From Nocardioides szechwanensis (GTDB taxonomy: Bacteria; Actinomycetota; Actinomycetes; Propionibacteriales; Nocardioidaceae): 64,000 bases of DNA. Below, piece by piece: positions 53,318 to 62,014 of the stretch. The notes below the pieces were generated by a model. It did not search any database. It was not told the origin of the DNA and saw nothing but the letters and a program-made list of their open reading frames with translations. Location of the stretch: positions 243,073 to 307,072 of the forward strand of contig NZ_FNIC01000006.1 in the NCBI RefSeq assembly GCF_900103935.1, in the 5' to 3' direction. Position 1 is the stretch's first letter; each line of letters opens with the position of its first letter. The position numbers and the translations under genes are program-made.

Positions 53318-54541
53318 GTGCCTCGTCGTCCGACCTCCAACCCCCGCGCGCGTGCCGCGACCGCGCTCCGAAGGTCCACGGGCGCCCTCAGCACGACCGC
53401 GATGGCGCGCATGGAGACCGACATGCCGTGGTTCCGCGAGCTCAGCGCCGAGGACCGGTCCTGGGTCGGACTCATCGTCCAGGCGGGCATCAAGGGCTTC
53501 GTCGACTGGTACGGCGCCGACGCCGAGGTGCCCGAGGCCGACGGCAACGCGCTGGCCGCCTCGATCTTCGGCGCCGCCCCCCGCGCCCTGGCCGGCGTGA
53601 TCACCCTCCAGCAGACCGTCGACCTGGTCCGCCTGTCCATCGAGGTGGTCGAGAGCAACATCGACGGCCTGCTCGACCCCGACGACCTGCCTGCGGTGCA
53701 CGCGGCTGTGCTGCGCTACGCCCGGGAGGTGGCGTTCGCCACCGCCGAGGTCTACGCCCGCGCCGCCGAGGCCCGCGGCGCCTGGGACGCGCGCCTCGAG
53801 GCCCTCGTCGTCGACTCCGTCCTGCGCGCCGAGCCCGACGAGTCCGTGCTGTCCCGCGCCAGCGCCGTCGGCTGGGGCGCTCGCGGCCAGGTCGCCGTCG
53901 TACTCGCCGCGATGCCGGAGCGACGCACCGAGACCGACCTCTTCGACGCCGTACGGCGGGTGGCCAGGGCCGCCGGCCTCGACGCCCTCTGCGCGGTCCA
54001 GGGCGATCGGCTCGTGGTGCTGCTCGGCGGGGTCGCCGACGCCAAGGCGGCCGCCGAGCCGATCGTGGAGCTGGTCGGGGCGGGGCCGGTCGTGGTCGGG
54101 CCGGTCACCGAGGACCTCAGCCACGCCCACCTGTCCGCGCGGGCCGCGCTCTCGGCCTACCGCGCGGCCTCGGGCTGGCCGGAGGCGCCGCGGCCGGTGC
54201 GCAGCAGCGACCTGCTCCCCGAGCGTGCCCTCGCCGGCGACGGACACGCGCGCCGCCACCTCGTCGAGGAGGTCTACCTGCCGCTCCTGGAGGCACGCGG
54301 CACCCTGATCGAGACCCTGGCTGCCTACTTCGAGACCGGCTCGTCGCTGGAGGCCACCTCACGTGCCCTCTTCGTGCACGCCAACACCGTGCGCTACCGG
54401 CTGCGCCAGGTGGGCGACGTGACCGGCTACACCCCCGCGCACCACCGCGACGCGCTGACCCTCCAGATCGCGCTGGTCCTCGGCCGCCAGTCCGGCCGGG
54501 GCACCGAGACGCCCACCGAGCGACCGACCGTAGGTTTGTAG
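53318..54541 (+). CDS. fasR: PucR/CdaR-type activator of fatty-acid synthesis (FasR-like)
   Basis: 407 residues from GTG 53318. N-terminal helical domain (DMPWFRELSAEDRSWVGLIV), a central GGDEF-like/PucR region, and a C-terminal PucR helix-turn-helix (LAAYFETGSSLEATSRALFV, HANTVRYRLRQVGDVTGYTP). In Streptomyces, FasR sits directly before fabD-fabH-acpP-fabF and activates that operon, and the same order is kept here. It probably binds the palindromes overlapping its own stop codon. Confidence 0.88.
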   Translation: MPRRPTSNPRARAATALRRSTGALSTTAMARMETDMPWFRELSAEDRSWVGLIVQAGIKGFVDWYGADAEVPEADGNALAASIFGAAPRALAGVITLQQTVDLVRLSIEVVESNIDGLLDPDDLPAVHAAVLRYAREVAFATAEVYARAAEARGAWDARLEALVVDSVLRAEPDESVLSRASAVGWGARGQVAVVLAAMPERRTETDLFDAVRRVARAAGLDALCAVQGDRLVVLLGGVADAKAAAEPIVELVGAGPVVVGPVTEDLSHAHLSARAALSAYRAASGWPEAPRPVRSSDLLPERALAGDGHARRHLVEEVYLPLLEARGTLIETLAAYFETGSSLEATSRALFVHANTVRYRLRQVGDVTGYTPAHHRDALTLQIALVLGRQSGRGTETPTERPTVGL

Positions 54542-54553
54542 AAAACCTACAAA
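54530..54553. promoter_or_regulatory. overlapping palindromes, candidate FasR operator before fabD
   Basis: GTAGGTTT-GTAGA-AAACCTAC (54530-54550) and TTTGTAG-AAAAC-CTACAAA (54535-54553) are both perfect inverted repeats sharing most bases. They include the TAG stop of fasR and end 67 bases before the fabD start. A half-site also occurs before fasR. Confidence 0.6.
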
Positions 54554-54620
54554 GAACTGCACCCCAGTTTCGTCGGCGTCGGAGGCGCGTCGCGCCCCGC
54601 CCGACCTGCACAGTGGTGGA

Positions 54621-55808
54621 GTGCTCGTCATCGTCGCGCCCGGTCAGGGTGCCCAGACTCCCGGTTTCCTCGTGCCCTGGCTCGAGGACCCGGTCTTCGC
54701 CGCGCGGCTCGAGTGGCTCTCCACGGTGGCCGGGGTCGACCTCGCCCACCACGGCACCGTGTCCGACGCCGACACGATCCGCGACACCAAGATCGCCCAG
54801 CCGCTCCTGGTCGGGACCGGCCTGGTGGCCGCGCTCGAGCTGTTCCCCCACCCCAGCGACGCCTTCGAACGGGTCGGCGCCGTGGCCGGGCACAGCGTCG
54901 GCGAGCTGGCGGCCGCGACCGGAGCCGGCACGATCACCGCCGAGCAGGCGATGGTCCTGGTCCGCGAGCGCGGCAACGCGATGGCCGCCGCCGCGGCCCA
55001 GACCCCGACCGGCATGACCGCCGTCCTCGGCGGCAACCGCGCCGAGGTGCTCGCCGCACTGGCCGAGCACGGCCTCACCCCTGCCAACGACAACGGCCCC
55101 GGCCAGATCGTCGCCGCCGGCACCCTCGACCAGCTCGCGGCCCTCGCCGCGGCACCACCGGCCAAGGCGCGACTGTTGCCCCTCACCGTGGCCGGCGCGT
55201 TCCACACCGAGCACATGGCGCCCGCCGTCGGCCACGTGGCCCGCCTGGCCAAGTCGGTCTCCGTGCACGACCCGCGCATCCCCCTCATCTCCAACCGCGA
55301 CGGCCACGTCATCCACGACGGTGTCGAGGTGCTCAAGCGCATCGTCGGCCAGATCGCGAGCCCGGTCCGCTGGGACCTCTGCCTCGACGCGATGGCCGAC
55401 CTGGGCGTCACCGGCATCCTCGAGATGCCCCCGGCCGGCACCCTCACGGGCATCGCCAAGCGTGCGCTCAAGGGCGTCGAGACGTTCGCGCTCAAGACCC
55501 CCGACCAGCTCGACGACGCCCGCGCCTTCTGCGACAAGCACGGCGAGGGCTCGCTGATCCACGCCACGCCCACCTGGCGGATGGTGGTCTCCCCGTCCAA
55601 GGGCACCTTCCACCTCGACAGCGCCGCGGCCGAGGCCGACGTGCTCGAGGCCGGCGCCACGCTCGGTGACGTCGCCAGCTCGCGCGACCGGGTCGTGATC
55701 ACCTCGGCCCACGGCGGCGAGATCGTCGAGTGGCTCGTCGAGGACGGCGACCCGGTCTCCCCCGGCCAGCCGCTGGTCCGCCTCCACCCCGTGGGCAGCT
55801 ACTCGTGA
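54621..55808 (+). CDS. fabD: malonyl-CoA:ACP transacylase with extra C-terminal lipoyl-like domain
   Basis: 395 residues from GTG 54621; CACAGT 6 bases before the start may be the -10 box. FabD domain (1-305): VAPGQGAQTPGFL, nucleophile GHSVGE (Ser92), catalytic His in GAFHTEHM, LISNRDGHVI. It transfers malonyl from CoA to ACP. Residues about 315-395 are extra (usual FabD about 300). They look like a barrel-sandwich/biotinyl fold (SPSKGTFHLDSAAAEADVLE; GEIVEWLVEDGDPVSPGQPL) but have SAHGG instead of a modifiable Lys. Overlaps fabH by GTGA. Confidence 0.92.
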   Translation: MLVIVAPGQGAQTPGFLVPWLEDPVFAARLEWLSTVAGVDLAHHGTVSDADTIRDTKIAQPLLVGTGLVAALELFPHPSDAFERVGAVAGHSVGELAAATGAGTITAEQAMVLVRERGNAMAAAAAQTPTGMTAVLGGNRAEVLAALAEHGLTPANDNGPGQIVAAGTLDQLAALAAAPPAKARLLPLTVAGAFHTEHMAPAVGHVARLAKSVSVHDPRIPLISNRDGHVIHDGVEVLKRIVGQIASPVRWDLCLDAMADLGVTGILEMPPAGTLTGIAKRALKGVETFALKTPDQLDDARAFCDKHGEGSLIHATPTWRMVVSPSKGTFHLDSAAAEADVLEAGATLGDVASSRDRVVITSAHGGEIVEWLVEDGDPVSPGQPLVRLHPVGSYS

Positions 55809-56806
55809 CCGGGCTCGCGACGAGCACCGGCACGCCGTACGCCGCCATCCTGGGCGTCGGCGCCTACCGGCCTGTCCGGTCGGTCCCCAACGCCGAGATC
55901 GTCGAGGCGATCGACTCCAGCGACGAGTGGATCCAGCAGCGCTCGGGCATCAAGAGCCGCCGCATCGCCGGCCCCGACGAGACCGTCCAGGCGATGTCCG
56001 TGGCCGCAGCCAGGGTCGCCCTCGAGCGCGCCGGCGTCGACGCCCGCCAGATCGACTGCGTCGTCGTCGCCACCGTCAGCCACATGATGCAGACGCCCGC
56101 GATCGCGACCGCGATCGCCTATGAGCTCGGCACTGACGACGCGGCCGCCTTCGACATCTCCGCAGCGTGCGCCGGCTTCTGCCACGGCGTCGCGATGGCC
56201 TCCGACTTCGTGCGCGGGGGCAGCGCCCGGCACGTGCTGGTGATCGGGGTCGAGCGGCTCTCCGACATCACGGACCCCACCGACCGCGGCACCGCGTTCA
56301 TCTTCGCCGACGGCGCCGGCGCGGTCGTCGTCGGACCGAGCGACACCCCCGGCATCGGTCCGGTCGTCTGGGGCTCGCAGGGCGAGCACTTCGACCACAT
56401 CCGGCAGGTCGAGGACTGGCGCGAGGTCATCGCCAGCGAGAAGCCGTCGATGCCCCACCTCACGATGCAGGGCAACGCGGTCTTCCGCTGGGCGGCGTTC
56501 TCCATGGCCAAGGTCGGCCGGGAGGCGCTCGACCGCGCCGGCGTCTCCGTCGACGACCTCGACTGCTTCGTCCCCCACCAGGCCAACATGCGCATCATCG
56601 ACGCGCTGGCCCGGTCGATGAAGCTGCCCGCCACCGTCAAGATCGCCCGCGACATCGCCGAGATGGGCAACACCTCGGCCGCGTCCGTGCCGCTCGCGCT
56701 CGACCGGATGATCGCCGACGGCGAGGCGAAGTCGGGCGACACCGCCCTGCTCATCGCCTTCGGCGCCGGGCTGGCCTACGCCGCCCAGGTCGTCGTCATC
56801 CCCTGA
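55805..56806 (+). CDS. fabH: beta-ketoacyl-ACP synthase III
   Basis: 333 residues from GTG 55805 (GTGA overlap with fabD). Catalytic triad: Cys122 in ISAACAGFCHG, His258 in VPHQANMRII, Asn289 in MGNTSAAS. It condenses acyl-CoA with malonyl-ACP to start chains; branched starters are likely in this group. FabH opening YAAILGVGAYRP. Cytosolic. Confidence 0.96.
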   Translation: MTGLATSTGTPYAAILGVGAYRPVRSVPNAEIVEAIDSSDEWIQQRSGIKSRRIAGPDETVQAMSVAAARVALERAGVDARQIDCVVVATVSHMMQTPAIATAIAYELGTDDAAAFDISAACAGFCHGVAMASDFVRGGSARHVLVIGVERLSDITDPTDRGTAFIFADGAGAVVVGPSDTPGIGPVVWGSQGEHFDHIRQVEDWREVIASEKPSMPHLTMQGNAVFRWAAFSMAKVGREALDRAGVSVDDLDCFVPHQANMRIIDALARSMKLPATVKIARDIAEMGNTSAASVPLALDRMIADGEAKSGDTALLIAFGAGLAYAAQVVVIP

Positions 56807-56863
56807 TCTGCACCACCCCAAGCAAACGCCCCAAGAAATCACATCGAGATGAAGGAAGCCCAC

Positions 56864-57109
56864 ATGGCAACCACCGAAGAGATCCGCACCGACCTCGCCG
56901 AGATCGTCAACGAGGTCGCCGGCATCGACGCCGACGACGTCCAACTCGACAAGTCCTTCGTGGACGACCTCGACGTCGACTCGCTGTCCATGGTCGAGGT
57001 GGTCGTGGCCGCCGAGGAGAAGTTCGGCGTCTCGATCCCCGACGACGAGGTCAAGAACCTCAAGACCGTCGGTGACGCGGTCGCGTTCATCGAGCGCGCC
57101 CAGGCCTGA
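56864..57109 (+). CDS. acpP: acyl carrier protein
   Basis: 81 residues from ATG 56864 (GAAGGA 7 bases upstream; an in-frame ATG at 56849 lies within that leader). The four-helix ACP has the phosphopantetheine Ser40 in LDVDSLSMVEVV and IPDDEVKNLKTVGDAVAFIE. Carries growing acyl chains between the Fab enzymes. 57 bases after fabH, 12 before fabF. Confidence 0.97.
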   Translation: MATTEEIRTDLAEIVNEVAGIDADDVQLDKSFVDDLDVDSLSMVEVVVAAEEKFGVSIPDDEVKNLKTVGDAVAFIERAQA

Positions 57110-57121
57110 GAGAGAAACGTC

Positions 57122-58375
57122 ATGAGCAACCGCATCCGCGTCGTCGTTACCGGCCTGGGCACCACCAGCCCTGTCGGGGGTGACGTCGAGAGCACGTGGG
57201 AGGCCCTGGTCGCCGGGCGGTCCGGCATCCGTGAGCTCACCGACGAGTGGGCTGCGGAGATGCCGGTCAAGATCGCCGGCCGCGTGGCCGTCGAGCCGAC
57301 CGAGGTCCTCGAGCGCGTCAAGGCGCGCCGGCTCGACCGTTCGTCGCAGTTCGCGATGGTCGCCGCCATGGAGGCCTGGCGTGACGCCGGCCTCGAGGGC
57401 TCCGTCCAGGACGGCAGCGTCGACGGCGACCGCGTGGGCGTCGCCATGGCGTCCGGCATCGGCGGGGTCAACACCCTGCTCGCCAACTACGACATCCTCA
57501 AGGAGAAGGGCCCCCGCCGGGTCTCTCCCCTTGCGGTGCCGATGCTCATGCCCAACGCACCGGCCGCCAACATCAGCCTGTACGTCGGAGCCCGCGCGGC
57601 CGTCAACACCCCGGTGTCGGCGTGCGCGTCGGGCAACGAGGGCATCGCCCTCGCCGTCGACCAGATCCGTCTGGGCCGGGCCGACGTCGTCGTCGCCGGT
57701 GGCACCGAGGCGGCGATCCACCCGCTGCCGATGGCGGCGTTCGCCAACATGATGGCGCTGTCCAAGAACACCGGCGACCCCACGACAGTCTCGCGTCCGT
57801 GGGACACCGGCCGGGACGGGTTCGTGCTCGGCGAAGGCGCCGGCGTGCTGGTCCTCGAATCGGAGGCGCACGCGAAGGCGCGCGGCGCGAAGATCTACGC
57901 CGAAGTGCTCGGGGCCGGCATCACCGCCGACTCCCACGACATCGCCCAGCCCGACCCCAAGGGCCGGGGAGGCTCCCGGGCCATCCTGCGGGCGCTCGAG
58001 GAGTCGGGGATCACCGCGTCCGACATCTTCCACGTCAACGCCCACGCGACGTCGACCCCGTTGGGTGACATCGCCGAGGGTCTGATGCTCCACGCCACGC
58101 TGGGCTCCCACGTCGGCAACGTGATCGTCACCAGCACCAAGTCGATGACCGGACACCTGCTCGGCGGCGCGGGCGCCCTCGAGTCGATCGCGACCGTGCT
58201 GGCGCTGCACCACCGCGTCGTACCCCCGACGATCAACCTGGACGACCTCGACCCGCAGGTGGAGCTCGACATCGCCACCAAGCCGCGCGACCTGCCACTC
58301 GGCGACATCGCGGCGCTCAACAACTCCTTCGGTTTCGGCGGCGCCAACGTCGCCGTGGCGTTCGGTTCTGCGTGA
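57122..58375 (+). CDS. fabF: beta-ketoacyl-ACP synthase II
   Basis: 417 residues. Thiolase-fold elongation enzyme: VVVTGLGTTSPVGGDVESTW, Cys168 in VSACASGNEG, His in VNAHATSTPLGD, His in KSMTGHLLGGAG, and the C-terminal NNSFGFGGANVAVAF loop. Elongates acyl-ACP with malonyl-ACP. Only one KAS I/II gene is here (mycobacteria have kasA and kasB). Its stop is fused with the accD start (TGATG). Confidence 0.96.
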   Translation: MSNRIRVVVTGLGTTSPVGGDVESTWEALVAGRSGIRELTDEWAAEMPVKIAGRVAVEPTEVLERVKARRLDRSSQFAMVAAMEAWRDAGLEGSVQDGSVDGDRVGVAMASGIGGVNTLLANYDILKEKGPRRVSPLAVPMLMPNAPAANISLYVGARAAVNTPVSACASGNEGIALAVDQIRLGRADVVVAGGTEAAIHPLPMAAFANMMALSKNTGDPTTVSRPWDTGRDGFVLGEGAGVLVLESEAHAKARGAKIYAEVLGAGITADSHDIAQPDPKGRGGSRAILRALEESGITASDIFHVNAHATSTPLGDIAEGLMLHATLGSHVGNVIVTSTKSMTGHLLGGAGALESIATVLALHHRVVPPTINLDDLDPQVELDIATKPRDLPLGDIAALNNSFGFGGANVAVAFGSA

Positions 58376-59817
58376 TGACCGCGCCCACCACTGAGCGGGT
58401 CCCGAAGCCGGTCAAGGTGCCCCGCGAGGACGACCCCCGCAACCCGGTCACCCGGCTGCGGGCGCTGATGGACGAGGGCTCGCTCGAGCTGATCACGCCC
58501 GACGACGACTCGGGCATGATCGCCGCGGTCGGCCTCGTCGACGGCACCCGCGTGGTCGCCTTCTGCTCCGACGCCACCGTCATGGGCGGCGCGATGGGCG
58601 ACCTCGGCTGCCGCGTCGTCGTCGACGCCTACCACCGCGCGATGACCGACCAGCTGCCGATCATCGGCCTCTGGCACTCCGGCGGTGCGCGCCTCGCGGA
58701 GGGTGTCCTGTCGCTGCACGCGGTCGGCCGGATCTTCCACATCATGACCCAGGCCTCCGGCAAGATCCCGCAGATCTCGGTCGTGCTCGGGCCGGCCGCC
58801 GGCGGCGCGGCCTACGGGCCGGCGCTGACCGACGTCGTCATCCTCGGGCCGGAGGGGCGGATCTTCGTCACCGGACCCGACGTCGTGCGGTCCGTGACCG
58901 GCGAGGCCGTCGACATGCTGCGACTCGGCGGTCCCGAGCCACACGGCCGCCGCTCCGGCGTCGTCCACATCCTCGCCGAGAGCGAGCAGGACGCGCTCGA
59001 CAGTGCCCGCGACGTGGCCTCGCTGCTGGGTTCCCAGGGCAGCTTGCGCGTCGACAAGGTCGACGACCGCGACCTCGAGGCGTTGCTGCCCGAGTCCAAG
59101 AAGCGCGCCTACGACGTTCACCCGTTGGTCGAGTCGTTGCTCGACGAGGGCTCGATGCAGGAGCTCCACGCCCGCTGGGCCCCCAACATCGTCACCGCCC
59201 TCGGCCGCTTCGGCGGCCGCACGGTCGGCGTCGTGGCCAACAACCCACTGCGCCTCGGCGGCTGCCTCGACTCGCTCTCGGCCGAGAAGGCCTCCCGCTT
59301 CGTGCGGATGTGCGATGCCTTCGGGGTTCCGTTGATCGTGCTGGTCGACGTGCCCGGCTACCTGCCCGGCGTCGGCCAGGAGTGGGACGGCGTCGTACGC
59401 CGAGGCGCCAAGCTGCTGCACGCGTTCGGCGAGTGCGTGGTCCCGCGGGTGACGCTGGTGACCCGCAAGACCTATGGCGGCGCCTACATCGCCATGAACG
59501 CCCGCTCGCTCGGCGCCACCAAGGTGTTCGCGTGGCCCGGGGCGGAGGTCGCGGTCATGGGTGCCGTCGCCGCGGTGCGCATCCTGCACCGGCGCAAGCT
59601 GGCGGAGGTCACCCCCGACCTGCGCCCACAGGTCGAGGCCGAGCTGGCCGCCGAGCACGAGCGGATCGCCGGCGGGGTCGAGCGCGCGGTCGAGATCGGC
59701 GTGGTCGACGAGGTCGTGGCACCTGACCGCACCCGCTCCGCGATCGCTCGGGCCATCGACGAGGCAGTGCAGACCCACGGCGTGCTCCACGGGGCGCACG
59801 GCAACATCCCGCTCTGA
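58375..59817 (+). CDS. accD: acyl-CoA carboxylase beta subunit (carboxyltransferase)
   Basis: 480 residues from ATG 58375. Carboxyltransferase N and C halves: RLRALMDEGSLELITP, GLWHSGGARLAEGVLSLHAV, VLGPAAGGAAYGPALTDVVI, then LRLGGCLDSLSAEKASRFVR, VDVPGYLPGVGQEWDGVVRR, KTYGGAYIAMNARSLGATKV. It makes malonyl-CoA (possibly also methylmalonyl-CoA) with a biotinylated alpha subunit encoded elsewhere. The position equals accD6 in mycobacteria, where it closes the fabD-acpM-kas operon. Confidence 0.95.
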   Translation: MTAPTTERVPKPVKVPREDDPRNPVTRLRALMDEGSLELITPDDDSGMIAAVGLVDGTRVVAFCSDATVMGGAMGDLGCRVVVDAYHRAMTDQLPIIGLWHSGGARLAEGVLSLHAVGRIFHIMTQASGKIPQISVVLGPAAGGAAYGPALTDVVILGPEGRIFVTGPDVVRSVTGEAVDMLRLGGPEPHGRRSGVVHILAESEQDALDSARDVASLLGSQGSLRVDKVDDRDLEALLPESKKRAYDVHPLVESLLDEGSMQELHARWAPNIVTALGRFGGRTVGVVANNPLRLGGCLDSLSAEKASRFVRMCDAFGVPLIVLVDVPGYLPGVGQEWDGVVRRGAKLLHAFGECVVPRVTLVTRKTYGGAYIAMNARSLGATKVFAWPGAEVAVMGAVAAVRILHRRKLAEVTPDLRPQVEAELAAEHERIAGGVERAVEIGVVDEVVAPDRTRSAIARAIDEAVQTHGVLHGAHGNIPL

Positions 59818-59894
59818 CCCGCCGTGCTCCGGCGTAACCGGACAGGTGACACTGCGTTGTACATGACGTCCGTCACACACCCGGAGGCCCAAAC

Positions 59895-60344
59895 ATGCTG
59901 CGCACGGCGATTATCGGAACGCTCAGCCTGCTCCTCGGGCTGAGCCTCGGCCTCGGCGCGGTCAGTCCCCCGTCGATGGGCGCTGCCGGCGCGGAGACGA
60001 CGGACCCGGCGGCGCGCTACAAGCAGTGGGGCATGACCCGCGCTCCCGACCAGGTGCTGCGCAAGGGCTGTCGCTACTACAAGTACCGCTACGCCGTGAA
60101 CCCTCCCAGCGACGACTGGACCGCCGAGGTGTTCCTGGTCGAGCCCGGTGGCGACACCCTCACCTCGGCGGTGATGGCCCCGGAGTCCGACCCCGCCACC
60201 GCCACCCGCTACTGGCGCATCTGCCGGGCCTCCACGACCCCCGGGCGCTTCAGGATGCGGATGAAGATCGTCTGGTACGACAACTTCGACGCCCACGTCG
60301 GCTGGGTGAAGCCGGGCTACTTCCGCCTGATCCGGCCCCGCTGA
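59895..60344 (+). CDS. small secreted protein, unknown function
   Basis: 149 residues, GGAGG 11 bases before ATG. Signal peptide (TAIIGTLSLLLGLSLGLGAV) then a compact beta-rich mature part with two cysteines (LRKGCRYYKYRYAV, YWRICRAS) that may form a disulfide, and many aromatic residues (MKIVWYDNFDAHVGWVKPGY). No family recognised. Follows accD after 77 bases with its own leader. Confidence 0.75.
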   Translation: MLRTAIIGTLSLLLGLSLGLGAVSPPSMGAAGAETTDPAARYKQWGMTRAPDQVLRKGCRYYKYRYAVNPPSDDWTAEVFLVEPGGDTLTSAVMAPESDPATATRYWRICRASTTPGRFRMRMKIVWYDNFDAHVGWVKPGYFRLIRPR

Positions 60345-60359
60345 CCGGACCGCCCGGGA

Positions 60360-60878
60360 TCACACCACCTGGTGCAGCCAGCGCACCGGGGCACCCTCGC
60401 CCGCGTGCCGGAACGTCTCGAGCTCGTCGTCCCACGGCTTCCCGAGCAGCCGGTCGATCTCCACCAGCAACGTGGTGTCGCCCAGCGCCGCCTTCACGAC
60501 AGCTGCCTTGAGCCGGTCCTCGGGGATCATGATGTCGCCGTGGATGCCCGTGACGGCGTGGAAGACACCCAGCTCGGGGGTGTAGGAGAAGCGGGTCCCC
60601 TCGGAGGCCGATGTCGGCTCCTCGGTGACCTCGAAGCGGAGGTGGTTCCAGCCACGCAGCGCGGAGGTCATGCCGGCCGCTGACCCTGCGGACCCGGCCC
60701 ACGAGAGCTCGGCGCGGTAAGCGCCGGCCTGGGCGGGCTGCGGGGTCCAACCAAGGTCGATGGCGACGCCAAGGACGCCCCCGACGGCCCACTCGATGTG
60801 CGGGCACAACGCTGAGGGCGCCGAGTGGACGTAGAGAACGCCCCTCGTCGCAGCGTGGGTGGCAGTGCGTGCGGTCAC
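60360..60878 (-). CDS. DUF3145 family protein
   Basis: 172 residues from GTG 60878, 5 bases after a perfect AAGGAGGT; an ATG five codons earlier lies in that sequence. Conserved actinobacterial family: TRGVLYVHSAPSALCPHIEW, WTPQPAQAGAYRAELSWAGS, RFSYTPELGVFHAVTGIHGD, WDDELETFRHAGEGAPVRWL. No biochemical role is known. Near-universal in actinobacteria. Convergent with the secreted protein gene. Confidence 0.93.
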   Translation of the reverse strand: MTARTATHAATRGVLYVHSAPSALCPHIEWAVGGVLGVAIDLGWTPQPAQAGAYRAELSWAGSAGSAAGMTSALRGWNHLRFEVTEEPTSASEGTRFSYTPELGVFHAVTGIHGDIMIPEDRLKAAVVKAALGDTTLLVEIDRLLGKPWDDELETFRHAGEGAPVRWLHQVV

Positions 60879-61015
60879 GGTGACCTCCTTCATCGTCGGC
60901 GCGAGCTACGCCTTCCCCAGCGGTCTCGCATTCGATGAACGGATCAGTCGTGTGACACGTGTGTAGTTATGTCCCCCATTGTGACCTATGAGACCCCTGA
61001 GCACCAGATCCACCG

Positions 61016-61046
61016 CTGACCCGTCGCAAAGTTAGCGACGGGTCAG
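61016..61046. terminator. 12-bp stem-loop terminator
   Basis: CTGACCCGTCGC - AAAGTTA - GCGACGGGTCAG, perfect. It overlaps the stop codon of the minus-strand hydrolase gene, the same arrangement as at 52112-52160, with a similar TGACCCG/CGGGTCA core. Confidence 0.7.
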
Positions 61047-61966
61047 CTTGAGGCGCTGCGGGTGGTACGTCGGGGGCCGAGCTCCATCAGGGTCGAGATC
61101 ACGTCCTGGGCGATGCCGAGACCGCCCAGGTGGCTCTCGCCGTCGATGGTGCTCAGGGTGGCGTCGGGCAGCCGGTCGACCACGTGCCGACCGTGCGCGA
61201 ACGGGACGATGTGGTCCTCGTCGCCGTGCCACCAGCGCACCGGCACGGTCACGTCGGCCAGCCGGAAGCCCCAGTCGCGGGTGAAGAGCACCAGGTCGCT
61301 GATCGGCGCCGAGGTCTGGAACCGGCTCCCGTTGAGCAGGTCGTCGAGGAACATCGCCTTGAACTCAGGTCGCGACAGCAGGTTCTTGTCCCCGAGCGGC
61401 TGCACGGCAGCGTAGAGATCCAGGCCCGGGCCGGCGAGCGGCTTGACCAGGCGGATGGCCCGGTTGAGCACGAACCCGAGCGGGATCCGGGCGAGCCTCA
61501 GCACCGGGGACAGGAGCACGGCCAGCTGGATGGCTCCGCCCTCGATGGAGTCCTCCCCCACAGTGGGCGCCACCCCGCCCAGCACACCCACGCCGTGCAC
61601 CCGCTCGGGCATGGCCGCGCCGGCCGCGAGCACGTAGGGGCCGCCACCGGACAGGCCGATCAGACGGCAGGTGTCGACGGCGAGGGCGTCCAGGAGGACC
61701 TCGAGGTCACCGGTCCAGTCGAGGAGGTCCCGGTAGAGGTGCGGAGTCGACGACCCGATCCCGGGGCGGTCGATGCCGATGATCCTCAGGCCGTGCTCGG
61801 CCGCATACAGGCGCGCCTCGAACGGGATCTGTCGCCGTGCTCCGGGGGTGCCGTGCATCCACACGATGGCCGGGCCGCGCGGCGCGCCGTACTCCGCGAA
61901 GCTGAGGCGTCGCCCGCCGCGAACGGCGACGGTGCCCTCGAGCGAGGGACGCTGGACTTTGCTCAT
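61043..61966 (-). CDS. alpha/beta hydrolase
   Basis: 307 residues. AIVWMHGTPGARRQIPFEAR (oxyanion), IDRPGIGSS, nucleophile GLSGGGPYVLAAG (Ser), acid in WWHGDEDHIVPF, His in DGESHLGGLG. Resembles esterase/epoxide-hydrolase-like proteins of unknown substrate. No signal peptide. A CAGACT hexamer lies 6 bases before ATG 61966, a weaker version of the leaderless pattern. Its stop codon lies in the terminator stem. Confidence 0.87.
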   Translation of the reverse strand: MSKVQRPSLEGTVAVRGGRRLSFAEYGAPRGPAIVWMHGTPGARRQIPFEARLYAAEHGLRIIGIDRPGIGSSTPHLYRDLLDWTGDLEVLLDALAVDTCRLIGLSGGGPYVLAAGAAMPERVHGVGVLGGVAPTVGEDSIEGGAIQLAVLLSPVLRLARIPLGFVLNRAIRLVKPLAGPGLDLYAAVQPLGDKNLLSRPEFKAMFLDDLLNGSRFQTSAPISDLVLFTRDWGFRLADVTVPVRWWHGDEDHIVPFAHGRHVVDRLPDATLSTIDGESHLGGLGIAQDVISTLMELGPRRTTRSASS

Positions 61967-62002
61967 GGCCGGAGTCTGTCACCTTCGGGGCCCCTCAGGC
62001 CT

Positions 62003-62008
62003 TAGTCT
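62003..62008 (+). promoter_or_regulatory. -10 box, leaderless promoter
   Basis: TAGTCT, 6 bases, ATG 62015. Confidence 0.55.
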
Positions 62009-62014
62009 CGGCCC

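Noticed and set aside
55799..58213. 804-codon minus-strand open frame within the fab operon
   Set aside because: Antisense shadow of fabH, acpP and fabF.
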